A stretch of 64,000 bases of DNA from Patella vulgata (Eukaryota; Mollusca; Gastropoda; Patellidae), in the NCBI RefSeq assembly GCF_932274485.2, contig NC_065882.2, positions 58,627,431 through 58,691,430 of the forward strand, written 5' to 3'. The notes under the pieces were generated by a model, which saw only the letters and a program-made list of their open reading frames with translations, was not told where the DNA came from and did no database searches. Below are positions 51,101 through 62,100 of this stretch, one piece after another. The stretch's first letter is position 1; each line of letters opens with the position of its first letter. The translations under genes and the position numbers were made by a program.

Positions 51101-53728
51101 GGTAGTTGTCCAGATGGTAATTATGGTGAAGACTGTGAGGTCCAATGTAATATTAACTGTAAAGATAGATTGTGTAATTCAACAACTGGTAATTGTAATA
51201 CATGTATACAGGGTTTCTATGGTACAATATGTCAACAGAGATGTACAGCTGATAACTGTATAGATAACTGTAACATAAATACAGGAGAGTGTTCTGAATG
51301 TAAACCAGGTTTCTATGGTACAACATGTCAACAGAGATGTACAGTAACTAACTGTATAGGTAACTGTGACAGAAATACAGGAGAGTGTTCTGACTGTAAA
51401 CCAGGTTTCTATGGTACAAACTGTCAACAGACATGTACAGTAACTAACTGTATAGGTAACTGTAACATAAATACAGGAAAGTGTTCTGAATGTAAACGAG
51501 GTTTCTATGGTTCAAACTGTCAATATAGATGTAGTAATGGTTGTACAAACAATAACTGTAATAAAGATAATGGTACCTGTACATGTAAATCAGGTTTTAC
51601 TGGAGATAAATGTGAGAATTGTCAACAAGGTAAATATGGTGATGACTGTCAACAGAACTGTAGTAATGGATGTGTAGATCATACCTGTTCTAAATCAGAT
51701 GGAACTTGTCCTGTCTGTACGTCTGGTTGGTCTGATGCAAGATGCAATTCATCATGTGATATAACTAACTGTATTGGTAACTGTAACAAGACTACAGGAC
51801 AATGTAATAGTTGTAATAATGGATGGTACGGTACAAACTGTCAACAGGGCTGTGGTGAGGGCTGTTTAAATCATAACTGTTCTAAATCAGACAGAACTTG
51901 TCACGTCTGTACGTCTGGTTGGTTTGATGCAAGATGCAATTCCACATGCAACATAACTAACTGTATAGGCAACTGTAACCAGAATACAGGACAATGTAGA
52001 GCATGTTATCCAGGTTGGTACGGTCAAAACTGTAAAAGTCAGTGTAATGAGGGTTGCTTATATAACACATGCATTAAATTAGATGGGTCTTGCTCTGTTT
52101 GTACAACCGGTTGGTATGGTACAAACTGTGCATCTAAATGTGTAAGTAATTGTATTAGAGGGTGTGATAAATCTAGTGGTATTTGTCGTCAGTGTAAACC
52201 AAATACAGTAGGTCCATATTGTAATTCAACATGTGGTAGTGGATGTCAACCAATCACAGGTAATATAACATGTAATAGAAATGGTGTATGTACCAGTTGT
52301 ATTATGGGAAGATATGGTGATAGATGTGATATGTCTTGTAATATTACATGTAATAGTGGATGTGATAGATATAATGGTACCTGTATTAATGGATGTATTA
52401 AAGGTAAAAGTGGAGAATATTGTGATAAGTACTGTAATGATAATTGTATTCATTGTAAACAAGATGATAATAACTCTTGTACTGAATGTAAAGATGGAAG
52501 ATCGGGAACATCGTGTAATGAAATTTGTAGTTTTAACTGTAATACACCGGATGATTCTTTTATTAGTGTATGTGACCAGATGACAGGAAGTTGTTCGGGT
52601 GGATGTCAAACCGGAAAGACAGGAAGCGACTGTTCCCAAGGTACTAGTATATTGCAGTAAAATATATACTCGAGTCCGTGTCGGGTCGCTCAGTGACTAG
52701 GACGTTGGCTCGCGAACCTGGAGGCCCCGTGTTGGATCATGGTGATGGCCGAGAAAGTTCATCTGAATTTTCCTGCCTGGTTCTCCCTTTTCAGCAAGGG
52801 GGGGGGGGAGTCTGGCAAGGCATAGTGCATAGTGGTTCGGGTGGGACGAAAGAGCGTGGCAGTCCCCCATATCACACTTATGGCTTATGCCCAGTCGCTG
52901 CAGAGAAGTGGAATGTTAAATCTCATTTCATTTATAACTCTGATACTGCTAACGTAAATTTATGTCAATTGATAATTGATTGCTATAAAATTAATAGTTC
53001 ATCCCAAGTTTAGCGCCAAATGACGTAGTAAAATCCTTACAACTGTAACTAGATGCAACTGTATCATTTAGATTTGTACTTTATTCTATATACATTTGAA
53101 TTTTAAGATAAACCTGAAAAGAGTGCATCTGAAGGTTTTAGCCCTGTGGTTGGTGGTATTATAGGAGCTTTGTTTGGGATAGTAGCCACAGGGCTGATTG
53201 GTATTATCGGCTTCTGTTATTACATCAAAAGGTATTGTATGATCCCCTTTGACTATAATTATTACTTGTGTTTTAGGTGCTTTTATGTGTTTTTTTTTCA
53301 AATAAAAAATAATCTTATGTATTAAAATGTAGTGCGTATAATAAATATATGGCGGTGTTTTACAGATCTTTTCAATATGTAAATCATTTAACTCCCTTAA
53401 ATTGTGTTCCTTTAAAGTTTAATGTTACTGCAGCTTTTTATTTGATCAATGCACCAAAGTACTACTTTCTATCCATTTATTAGTGATTGACAGTTTGGTC
53501 ATGAATTCTTGAATATTTCTTTTTAGAAAGCCTCCACCTCAACCAGCTAGAGAAACACCTGGTTATAGATATAATAATCGTCCAGATACCTACGTCAGTC
53601 CAGTTGTAACGGAAGAAAACACTTACGATACATTAGAACAAGCTTCAAATGACCATGGTGATGTAGCTGATCCTTATTATAAGACATTGAAACAAGTCCC
53701 TGTATATGTAAATCTTGGAAAGGAATAA
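48196..53728 (+). CDS. FTP-lectin / multi-EGF / transmembrane receptor, copy A (frame shifted in exon 2)
   Basis: Exons 48196-48256, 48648-48885, 50308-50538, 51102-52640, 53108-53231 and 53527-53728. Exon 1 is a signal peptide (MSTYFPLSCLFLFCQVFTTT). Exons 2-3 are an F5/8C-type fucolectin (FTP) domain: AFRNVAINKPTAQSS, SCTHTGFNGNEWWCVDLQHV, YNRD, GRLKGF, LTLCEVQIFKG. Exon 4 encodes 513 residues with about 16 EGF-like repeats (CKPGFYGTTCQQ type), as in CED-1/Draper/MEGF receptors. Exon 5 has a transmembrane helix (GGIIGALFGIVATGLIGIIG). Exon 6 is the tail with KPPPQPAR, YDTL, YKTL and YVNL. Exon 2 is 25 bases longer than in copy B and includes seven Gs (48709-48715). As written this shifts frame; with six Gs about 797 residues would be read. 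Poly(A) signal 53920-53925. Likely a phagocytic or recognition receptor (inference). Confidence 0.85.
49008..49389 (-). mobile_element. TTAA MITE copy in receptor A intron 2
   Basis: Reverse copy: 'gtgtaagatttagataaaga', 'gctataatatttcaaaaat', 'ggcctaaagaaagacttgca', ending 'ataatgcatgtttaa'. The left end is eroded. Confidence 0.65.
49586..49959 (+). mobile_element. SINE family 1, full-length copy in receptor A intron 2
   Basis: Head 'tccacgatggctaagtgggt', box B 'gtgttcgacccctg', body 'gagggcctgacaaggacagc', 3' end 'gtaggacgttaaactccatt'. Target duplication TTTGTTTGGG at 49576-49585 and 49960-49969. Not present at the same place in copy B. A degraded second SINE piece lies at 50035-50215. 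Confidence 0.88.
50243..50301 (+). pseudogene. Partial duplicate of receptor A exon 3
   Basis: The stretch 'aaggattcaggatacgaatg' through 'tgataaatcaggatttacta' parallels 'aaggattcgaaatgcgaatg' through 'tgacaaatcgggatttatat' inside exon 3 (50326-50384), about 83 bases further on. It has several substitutions, lies in the intron and has no acceptor of its own. Confidence 0.6.
52677..52935 (+). mobile_element. SINE family 1 in receptor A intron 4
   Basis: 'gtcgggtcgctcagtgacta', 'gatggccgagaaagttcatc', 'gtctggcaaggcatagtgca' and a tail 'ggaatgttaaatctcatttc'. The same insertion with the same left flank (atatactcgagtccgtgt) occurs in intron 4 of copy B. Confidence 0.8.
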
Positions 53729-54155
53729 AGGAGGTGCCACAGCTATCATTATAAAAGCTAAAGAAAATGACTTAAACTATGCACCGTGTTTGTTGGTTTC
53801 TAACATATTGGTAGTTGCATTCACCGAAACGCTGTTCGTCTTCAGATGAAGTGTATCAGTGTCACTAATAGCAAAGACTATTACACAATACATTAAGTAT
53901 TCTAAAATTAAAAGAAAACAATAAATGTAGTTGCACTAAAACACCAGAGCAAGTACGAACAGGAAATTGTGCTTTTAGGCATATTATTGTGCTATAAAGA
54001 GACCGTTCAACAATTTTTGATTTCCGAGAAATATGTTACATTTATGTTTTATTTAGACATCTTGTTATTTATTTTGAAGAATTTCTGATTACGAGATATA
54101 TATATATTATATATATTAAGTAATCGTCTGTCGATTGAAATCTAAGCAAAGTCTC

Positions 54156-54574
54156 TTAAAGATACATTATGGGAGATTAGATAAAGAGCTGGCAGTTTTA
54201 ACTGTGATAGTTAAAAACTAGATAATGTAAAGGGAATTTGCTGGAAATTTCAGTCAAATTGATCCACTCTGAACCGAGAATTTAGCGATTGAATTTTCGG
54301 TCTAGCCTCTATCATCATTACTAAAGTCTTTACGATAAAAAACATAGTCTCGATTATCCATTGCATATAATCCAATATATATCGCAGGCTAGCGATGACA
54401 TAGAGAGTTGATTATGGTCTAGATAGTTACTTAATGTCTAATTAATAATTTAGATAAGATTTCAGGCCTAAAGAAAGACCTGCAAGCCCTTCTGAAATTT
54501 TCAGCAAACCCCCTTTACATTATCTAGTTTTTAATTATTATAGTGAGAACTGCCAGCTCTTTATGTATCTTTAA
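54156..54574. mobile_element. TTAA MITE with both ends from the same half
   Basis: Starts TTAAAGATACATTATGGGAG in reverse orientation and runs to 'cctaaagaaagacctgcaag' at about 54485. It then switches to a forward piece 'ctgaaattttcagcaaac' through 'atgtatctttaa'. The same terminal half is therefore present at both ends, as expected from recombination between two copies or a foldback event. Confidence 0.65.
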
Positions 54575-54726
54575 GGGTTATAGATCCCCCCTCCTTTTTT
54601 TCTTGCTGTTCTAATCGCAAAGTGCAGTATAGGTTCTAATTGAAAATTTGGGGGAAATCATATTTTAAAATATACAACTGGCGGTAGTTTTTACTTTGAT
54701 GTCCATAGCAGTTATATCTCATAACA

Positions 54727-54868
54727 ACCTGTCATGACATCATCATAGGTTGATATATTCGTTCATATCAACCGCTGATGACGTCATGACAGGTTGATAT
54801 TTCATATCAACCGCTAATGACGTCATCTCAGGTCAATATATTCGGCTCATATCAACCGCTGATGACGT
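54727..54868. repeat. Tandem repeat of about 55 bp with TGACGTCA sites
   Basis: 'catatcaaccgctgatgacg' (or 'gctaatgacg') recurs at about 54764, 54804 and 54849, each followed by 'tcatgacaggttgatat'-like sequence, giving two to three units. Each unit contains a CRE-like TGACGTCA or its half-site. Confidence 0.7.
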
Positions 54869-54923
54869 AGATGATCGAAATAATACAAAAAAACACAGAA
54901 ATAAATTTTTATTCTTTTGACAA

Positions 54924-55190
54924 TTAAAATTTGTTATGGTACAGTTTCTTACATTCAGGACCGAAATAGACGGCGTACTTACCGACATACATGTATTTAG
55001 ATCGGTTATCCATGTCTAAGACATCTTTCAGAATTTTCTTTTCGTCCATATTGCGATTATTTCTCCACACAGACTTGAGAGTATTTATCGCCCAAGAGTT
55101 CCGTTGTAAAGTATTTTTGGGTACAGTCCACTTAAAACAGTCGGTCAAATCCTTCTCTGAACATACCGAAAACCTCCAATCATGGTTCAC
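54924..55190 (-). pseudogene. Fragment resembling a Crypton-derived (YR-type) protein
   Basis: Minus-strand open stretch with RFSVCSEKDLTDCFKW, TVPKNTLQRNSWAINTLKSV and WRNNRN. The pattern 'vPkNT...t.wa...f..W...rn' is common at the start of Crypton-derived tyrosine-recombinase-like proteins in invertebrates. There is no true ATG at the start and the upstream sequence falls out of frame. An AATAAA lies on the minus strand shortly after the stop. Most likely a remnant; family assignment is from memory and weak. Confidence 0.35.
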
Positions 55191-55417
55191 TGTCAGAATT
55201 CTTGAAAAAGAATGCCTTTTGGTCCAAATTTTCTGCAGGCTTTGGATAGATCCTCGTCGATATTTGCATTCACATCTATTCCATCGTCAATATGTTGGCT
55301 AAAAAGGATTGATTATTCGTCTGACTTCGTATTACTATCCATTTTGTTTTTGCTTTCAATTCAATAGTCCAAAATGGCGACGTATAAACAAAAACATGCA
55401 CGTAATTGCACGTGATT

Positions 55418-55522
55418 ACGGGCAAAATCTCCCTCATAGCACACGGCATGGCGTATGCCCGTCTTCATTAGTCCAGTTCGGAGCAGAATAGTAGGACGTT
55501 AAACCCCGTTTCATTTCATTTT
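55418..55522 (+). mobile_element. SINE family 1 tail fragment
   Basis: 'ctccctcatagcacacggca', 'tgcccgtcttcattagtcca', 'gtaggacgttaaaccccgtt' and a TTTCA tail. Only the last 100 bases of the family, a 5'-truncated insertion. Confidence 0.75.
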
Positions 55523-56896
55523 AGTTGTTTACAGGCCTATTGAAAAAAGGTTCCTTGGCGATAAATTATTATTTCGGGAACGAAGAGCTTTTTCAATGGA
55601 ATTGCATGAAGTTAATTATATCATAGTTAAATTATGTTTGTACAGCGCTTTAATGTGGGTCGCTTTATCAAGAATACATTATTAGTATTAATCAAAATGA
55701 CACCCACTTTTTACAACATACACTATTTAATTTTCAAGCGTACATTTTAAATTACAATATATCTCCAACAAGGAAGCTATTCTCCAAAACAGTCATTTTT
55801 TTGTCTGTGTTAACCAACCCTATAAATTGTCTGTGGTGCTGTGAAGTTCATCACAGATCTTATTCTTAATTATGCACTTGACACAGAACGACACAATTAA
55901 AGTCCCCCTATATCAATAAATGACGACACAAACTGTATACAAGAGCGTATAAAATTCTACCTCAATTTTATCGAGAGTCTTTGACATTACAATCAATAGT
56001 GATGTTTTTATCTTACCGTGAAAATATGGGCTCCTGATACAAAATATTTAAGACAACAGTGAATAATTTTAAAACCAGTACACGCCGGTAATCTATGCTC
56101 TCGAGCCCGATTTGTGATGAGGTGCCTTGCTGAACGAGGTTAAACATCAGAGCTTAATTGAAATGCCAAACCATTCTTCTGATGTAGAATAGACTAACCA
56201 GGCGCGACCGACTGCCATTCAATTAGACTATTAGAAATTACAAAAACAGTTTATGTACATTCATATTACATTAATACCCATTTTCGTCCATTTTATGTTC
56301 CAAAGAATATAGATTTAGTTCGCTTAACAGATACTGACCGAATATTTAGTAGCCTTATGGTGGGAGCTGTGTATAGAATACCATCACGATGCACTTTGTT
56401 TATCAGCTTTGTCAGTTCACTCGGCTTTGCTCCTATCCCAACTGTATCCTACAAAAGAAACAAGAGTACGGAAGATCATTATGTTGTAATTACGACATGT
56501 TACCTCATAAATACTACATAGTTATAAATACTTGTAATTACGATATAATCTACTTGTTACGAGATGATTTTAAGGTCGTCACTTATATTATAGTAGTATT
56601 CGGTCTCTCCGTTACAATTTACTGTAAGTGTAAGTAAGTCTATTTTTGGATATATTGTTTATCTTTGTTGCCTAGATATATTGATAAAAAATGTTTTCAG
56701 TTATAAATTGCTCTTGGTTGTTTACTTCCCGTTCTAAAACTGTGTATTTCATTGCTAAAAAAAATTAGACACTATGTTGATATAACCTTTACTATCAAAT
56801 ATTTATTTAGATTTATTTATCTTCCATGTTTAACATTTTTAGTGGGTTCTTGTAAGTGTAATATTTTAGTTGAGATCTGAAGTTATCAGTTATAAA

Positions 56897-59149
56897 ATGG
56901 TGTCTCAAATATCCCTGTTCATTTTTTGTCTTGTATACCAATTTTTCTGTATAACAGGTAAGTTGAATACATACATTATAAATATAGTTTGTTTAGGCAG
57001 GTCAGAATTGATTGTAGTTGTCAATTGACTTTTTCCAGTGCAAAATTTAAGTACATGGATTAATTTAGAAGCGACCCGCCCCCTCCACCCCTCCCGTAAA
57101 GGTTTATTCTATCTTCATATCATGTTAATAGATTTTTTTGGCATATTATAAATAGACATGTGCGATATTCCTGGAGTGTTCTTGTGACCTATATACTGAA
57201 AGTGGTTAATGAAGACAGTCATGCGCCATTCAGTGTGTTCATTCAAAACATAAGTGACACGCTACGGCGTAGAAGTATTTAGTCTTCGAGCGATAGATAC
57301 GTATGGCAGTGTGATATGAGGGACATTTGGTCCAATAGCAGCGCTACGGACTACTCTTATTTCGAATTTCAACTATCAAGGGTTCTTTTAAGTGCACGCC
57401 AACGGGACTTCGGTTGTTCGTCCCGCCCGAACGACCTGCATAACTGCCAAATGGGAACCACGCCGGTAAACCTGATGAAAATTCTTGGCCAACACCGGGA
57501 TCGAACATGGAACCTGCAGGATAGCAAACCAACGTCTCACCCTCTGAGCCTCCGCGGCTCCCCGTAATTCATTTTATCATTTAATATGAACAATACAAAG
57601 GTTCAACGCAGATTAAATGTTTCTATAAAGAAACCACTTGTATCGTTTGGTCATATCCCTAATTGGGAAAATACAAATATAGCTAATTATAAGTATTATG
57701 TCTCTTTAAAGCAAGATTTATAATAACATATAATAATTGTTATAATTACAGACTATATTTTGTATTATTACAGCATTCAGGAATGTGGCTATAAACAAAA
57801 CAACTGTACAGAGTTCTTCACCACAAGAATACGGTGATTCATTTCATGCTATAGATAACAATACTGATAGTGATTTTATCCATCATTCCTGTACTCATAC
57901 TGGTAACGGTGCCATTGAATGGTGGTGTGTTGATCTACAACATGTCTATATTATTAATAACATTAAATTATATAACAGAGATGAATGTAAGTAGAATGAC
58001 TATAATTTGATGCATGGTGGTGTATTGAATTATTTGTTTTATTCCTTTTTGTTGGGCTGTTTGTTTATTACCAATCCAATTCTTACATCGTCTGTACTTA
58101 GCATACACCATTTTGTAATATCTGTTGTAATAAACGATTTATTAGCAATAATCCACTGATCCTGTTGTTCTGAATTGTAGCTGTTGTTAACCCCGGGGTT
58201 ATATTCTGTCAGATTCTGAAATCGATGCCCATTTCAGTGTAAACAGCTAACAACTTACTGTTCTTCTACTTTTGCACGTGACTAAAAGATGAGCCGACAT
58301 TCTTGAATATATAGCATCCTTGATGGAGTAAAAATATGTTTTATTACTTTGGCATTTAAGGAACATAGATCTTGGATGGACATCTTGAATATTGTTCATT
58401 CATATTGATAAGAATGCACATACATCACATACTGTACTGGGTTCCATGCCTTCTATTAATCAAAATATTCGGGTACTCAAACCAAATGTTCTCAGAAAAT
58501 GCGAAAGAAGTGTAGGTTTAGAGCGCCTTGTATCCAGTTCATTTTGATACGATCACATTTCCTGTGGAAGTATTGTGTCGTCACCGTAATGGTTTGTTTT
58601 TAGGAATGTCCGTCAACAATTGGCTTGTGAACATAATAGAGGCTACAGTATTTCATTAATTATTTTTCTTCAATATTCCAATCCAGAGCTATGCCCATTT
58701 TGCCGAAAATCTTGTGATATAGGCTGTAATTTTTAACGGATGTTTTTCAAATTTGGCCGAAAAAATTGAGATCAGTTGAAAAGATAAACCCTATGGACTT
58801 TGGGATCGATCCTGGAGTTACCCCCTTTTACCGAAAATCGTGTCGACGCGATAGAGTCTGCAGTTTAACGGATCCTTTCCAAATTTAGTGGGGGGTTGGA
58901 TGGCTGAATGGTTAGCGTGTGCACGCTGTATCATAAAGTCTGTCATTGAGTCAACTGGTGTGGTTTCGAATCCCCGATTGTACGTGACAAGGAGTAGGGT
59001 CGCCTGCCCAACCTCGTGGGTTTTCTCCGGGTCCTCCGGTTTCCTCCTACTGCTAAAAACCCCTACGCGCAAGCGAATTATTGAAATAAAATTAAACCAT
59101 ATGTTAGTCCCGAAATGACCTAGTTTGTGTCGAGTGGGCGTTACACTCC

Positions 59150-59180
<31 letters not shown>

Positions 59181-62100
59181 CAAATTTAGTGTAAGCAGTA
59201 TGGCCATGAGAGGATGAACTCTATCGATATTCAGCGCTCGGTGGCTTTCCGTACCATGCTCAATTCGCCGAAAACCTTGTGAATGCGATACAGGCTATAG
59301 GTTTAAATTGATTTCAAATTTGTCCACAAATAGCTTGCGAAAGAGATAGATGTTACAGTTTTGGACGGATATGAAGTATTATGGTCTGTGACCTTCCATG
59401 CCAGAGTTATCCCCCGATTGGTTTTTAACTGATTCCTTACAAAATTGGTCATAAGAGGACGAATTCTATCGATATCCTCCCTTTCTTGGCCAAAACCATC
59501 GTGATCCTAACAGAGGCGTAAATCATTCGAGTTTTAAGTGGACGAACCCTAGATAGATGCTACATGCTAGGTGTTATGGTTGTTAAAGTATTTATTTCAA
59601 GCTTGTGAACACGATAGAGGTCACATTTATCATGTTTGTTTTGTCTTTGGGTTAAGCTGCTGCCGAGACATGGCTGCTTTGTTGGCGAATTTCTACGCTT
59701 TATTTGGCTAAAATAAGCTTAGTAATGTCGGTATTTAAGATTATTATGAGGTTTTTATTTGTTATTGTTTTGAACAAAATTTCATTCAGAAAATGTAGAT
59801 TGAGATAAGAACAAAAACAGTAAATGCGTTTGAATACACTAATTACCGTATGTTATATTTCAGTTCAAGAAAGACTTCGAGGATTTACGATGAAGTTGAG
59901 TAATACAGACCCGTGTAATAGAGCAGGATTGACATCAGCTACATCATGTTATACAGATACTTCACAACAAAACCACGCAGTGTATAACATAACAGAATGT
60001 AACCAAACATCATCAACATCTTTATCTGGTAGATTTGTTTTTATTCAAAGTCGACCAAATCAACCTCTTACACTGTGTGAAGTACAAGTATTTAAAGGTA
60101 AATTAAATAATCAACGTCGTTTTGGAACGCTATTCAAGGGAGTAGTTTGGAAGTTCAGATTAAGTTAAATATATTTGTCTTAGAACTGCAGTCATATAAT
60201 ACCAAAAATTGGAAGCAGACAGGCGTGGTGTAGGTAATTATGATGGCCTACACAATCTTTCTATGCAATGATAACTTTACAATTGCTATCCAGCTTAACC
60301 GAATGGTACTGTAAAACAGGTCATTGTGGGTTTGTGTTGAATATATAGATGTAATCATGGTTTATTTATGTTGTATTATAACAGGTGGTTGTCCAGATGG
60401 TAATTATGGCGAAGACTGTGAGAATCAATGTTATATTAACTGTAAAGATAGATTGTGTAATTCAACAACTGGTAATTGTATTACATGTATACAGGGTTAT
60501 TATGGTACAACATGTCAACAGAGATGTACAGTAACTAACTGTATAGGTAACTGTAACATAAATACAGGAGAGTGTTTTGAATGTAAACCAGGTTTCTATG
60601 GTACAACATGTCAATATAGATGTAGTAATGGTTGTACAAACAATAACTGTAATAAAGATAATGGTACCTGTACATGTAAATCAGGTTTTACTGGAGATAA
60701 ATGTGAGAATTGTCAACAAGGTAAATATGGTGATGACTGTCAGCAGAACTGTAGTACTGGATGTGTAGATCATACCTGTTCTAAATCAGACGGAACTTGT
60801 CCTGTCTGTACGTCTGGTTGGTTTGATGTAAGATGTAATTCATCATGTGATATAACAAACTGTGTAGGCAACTGTAACAAGACTACAGGACAATGTAACA
60901 GTTGTAATAATGGATGGTACGGTAAAAACTGTCAACAGGGCTGTAGTGAGGGCTGTTTAAATAATAACTGTTCTAAATCAGACGCAACTTGTCCTGTCTG
61001 TACGGCTGGTTGGTTTGATGTAAGATGTAATTCATCATGTGATATAACTAACTGTTTAGGCAACTGTAACCAGAGTACAGGACAATGTAGAGCATGTTAT
61101 CCAGGTTGGTACGGTCAAAACTGTAAAAGTCAGTGTAATGAAGGTTGCTTATATAACACATGCATTAAATTAGATGGGTCTTGCTCTGTTTGTACAGCCG
61201 GTTGGTATGGTACAAACTGTGCATCTAAATGTTCAAGTAATTGTATTAGAGCGTGTGATAAACCTAACGGCACTTGTACTGATTGTAGACCTAATACAGT
61301 AGGTCCATATTGTAATTCAACATGTGGTAGTGGATGTCAACCAATCCCAGGTAATATAACATGTAATAGAAATGGTAGATGTACCAGTTGTATTATGGGA
61401 AGATATGGTGATAGATGTGATAATAATTGTAATATTACATGTAATGGTGGATGTGATAGATATAATGGTACATGTATTAATGGATGTATTAAAGGTAAAA
61501 GTGGGCAATATTGTGATAAGAACTGTAATAATAATTGTATTCATTGTAAACAAGATGATAATAACTCTTGTACTGAATGTAAAAATGGAAGATGGGGAAC
61601 ATCGTGTAATGAAAGTTGTAGTTTTAACTGTAATACACCGGATGATTCTGCTATCAGCTTATGTGATCAGATGACAGGAAGTTGTTCGGATGGATGTCAA
61701 ACCGGAAAGACAGGAAGTGACTGTTCCCAAGGTACTAGTTAGTATATTGCAGTAAGATATATACTCGAGTCCGTGTTGAAGGTCCCGTCTTCGATCATGG
61801 TGTTGGCCCAGTGCAGGACTCTTGGGGGGGGGGGGGGATCTAGTGATTCCGATGGCACGAAAAACCGTAAAACCGTAACAATTAGAATTCGAAATAAAGA
61901 GTAGGCCGTAGTGCCACTATCCAGGTCAAATTTCTCCCATATCACACTGCATGGCATATGCCCAGTCGGTGCAATGAAATTTATAGGGTTTAACGTCCTA
62001 CTGTTCTGCTCCTAAACTGGGCTAATGAAGACGGGCATACGCCATACAGTGTGCTATGAGGGAAATTTTGCCCGGGCAGCGGCGCTACGGCCTACTCTTA

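Larger units (their letters stand above)
53926..56896. other. Spacer between the two receptor genes
   Basis: Non-coding except for a possible Crypton-like fragment (54924-55190, minus). Contains a rearranged MITE (54156-54574), a CRE-bearing tandem repeat (54727-54868), a SINE tail (55418-55522) and a repeat at 55970-56240 shared with 14826-15110. Confidence 0.5.

Noticed and set aside
51179-51427. Long antisense ORFs opposite the EGF exons (also 52226-52639 and 61317-61553)
   Set aside because: They are shadows of the Cys/Asn/Thr-rich sense frame; Thr/Ile-rich composition, no domain, no splice or start context.
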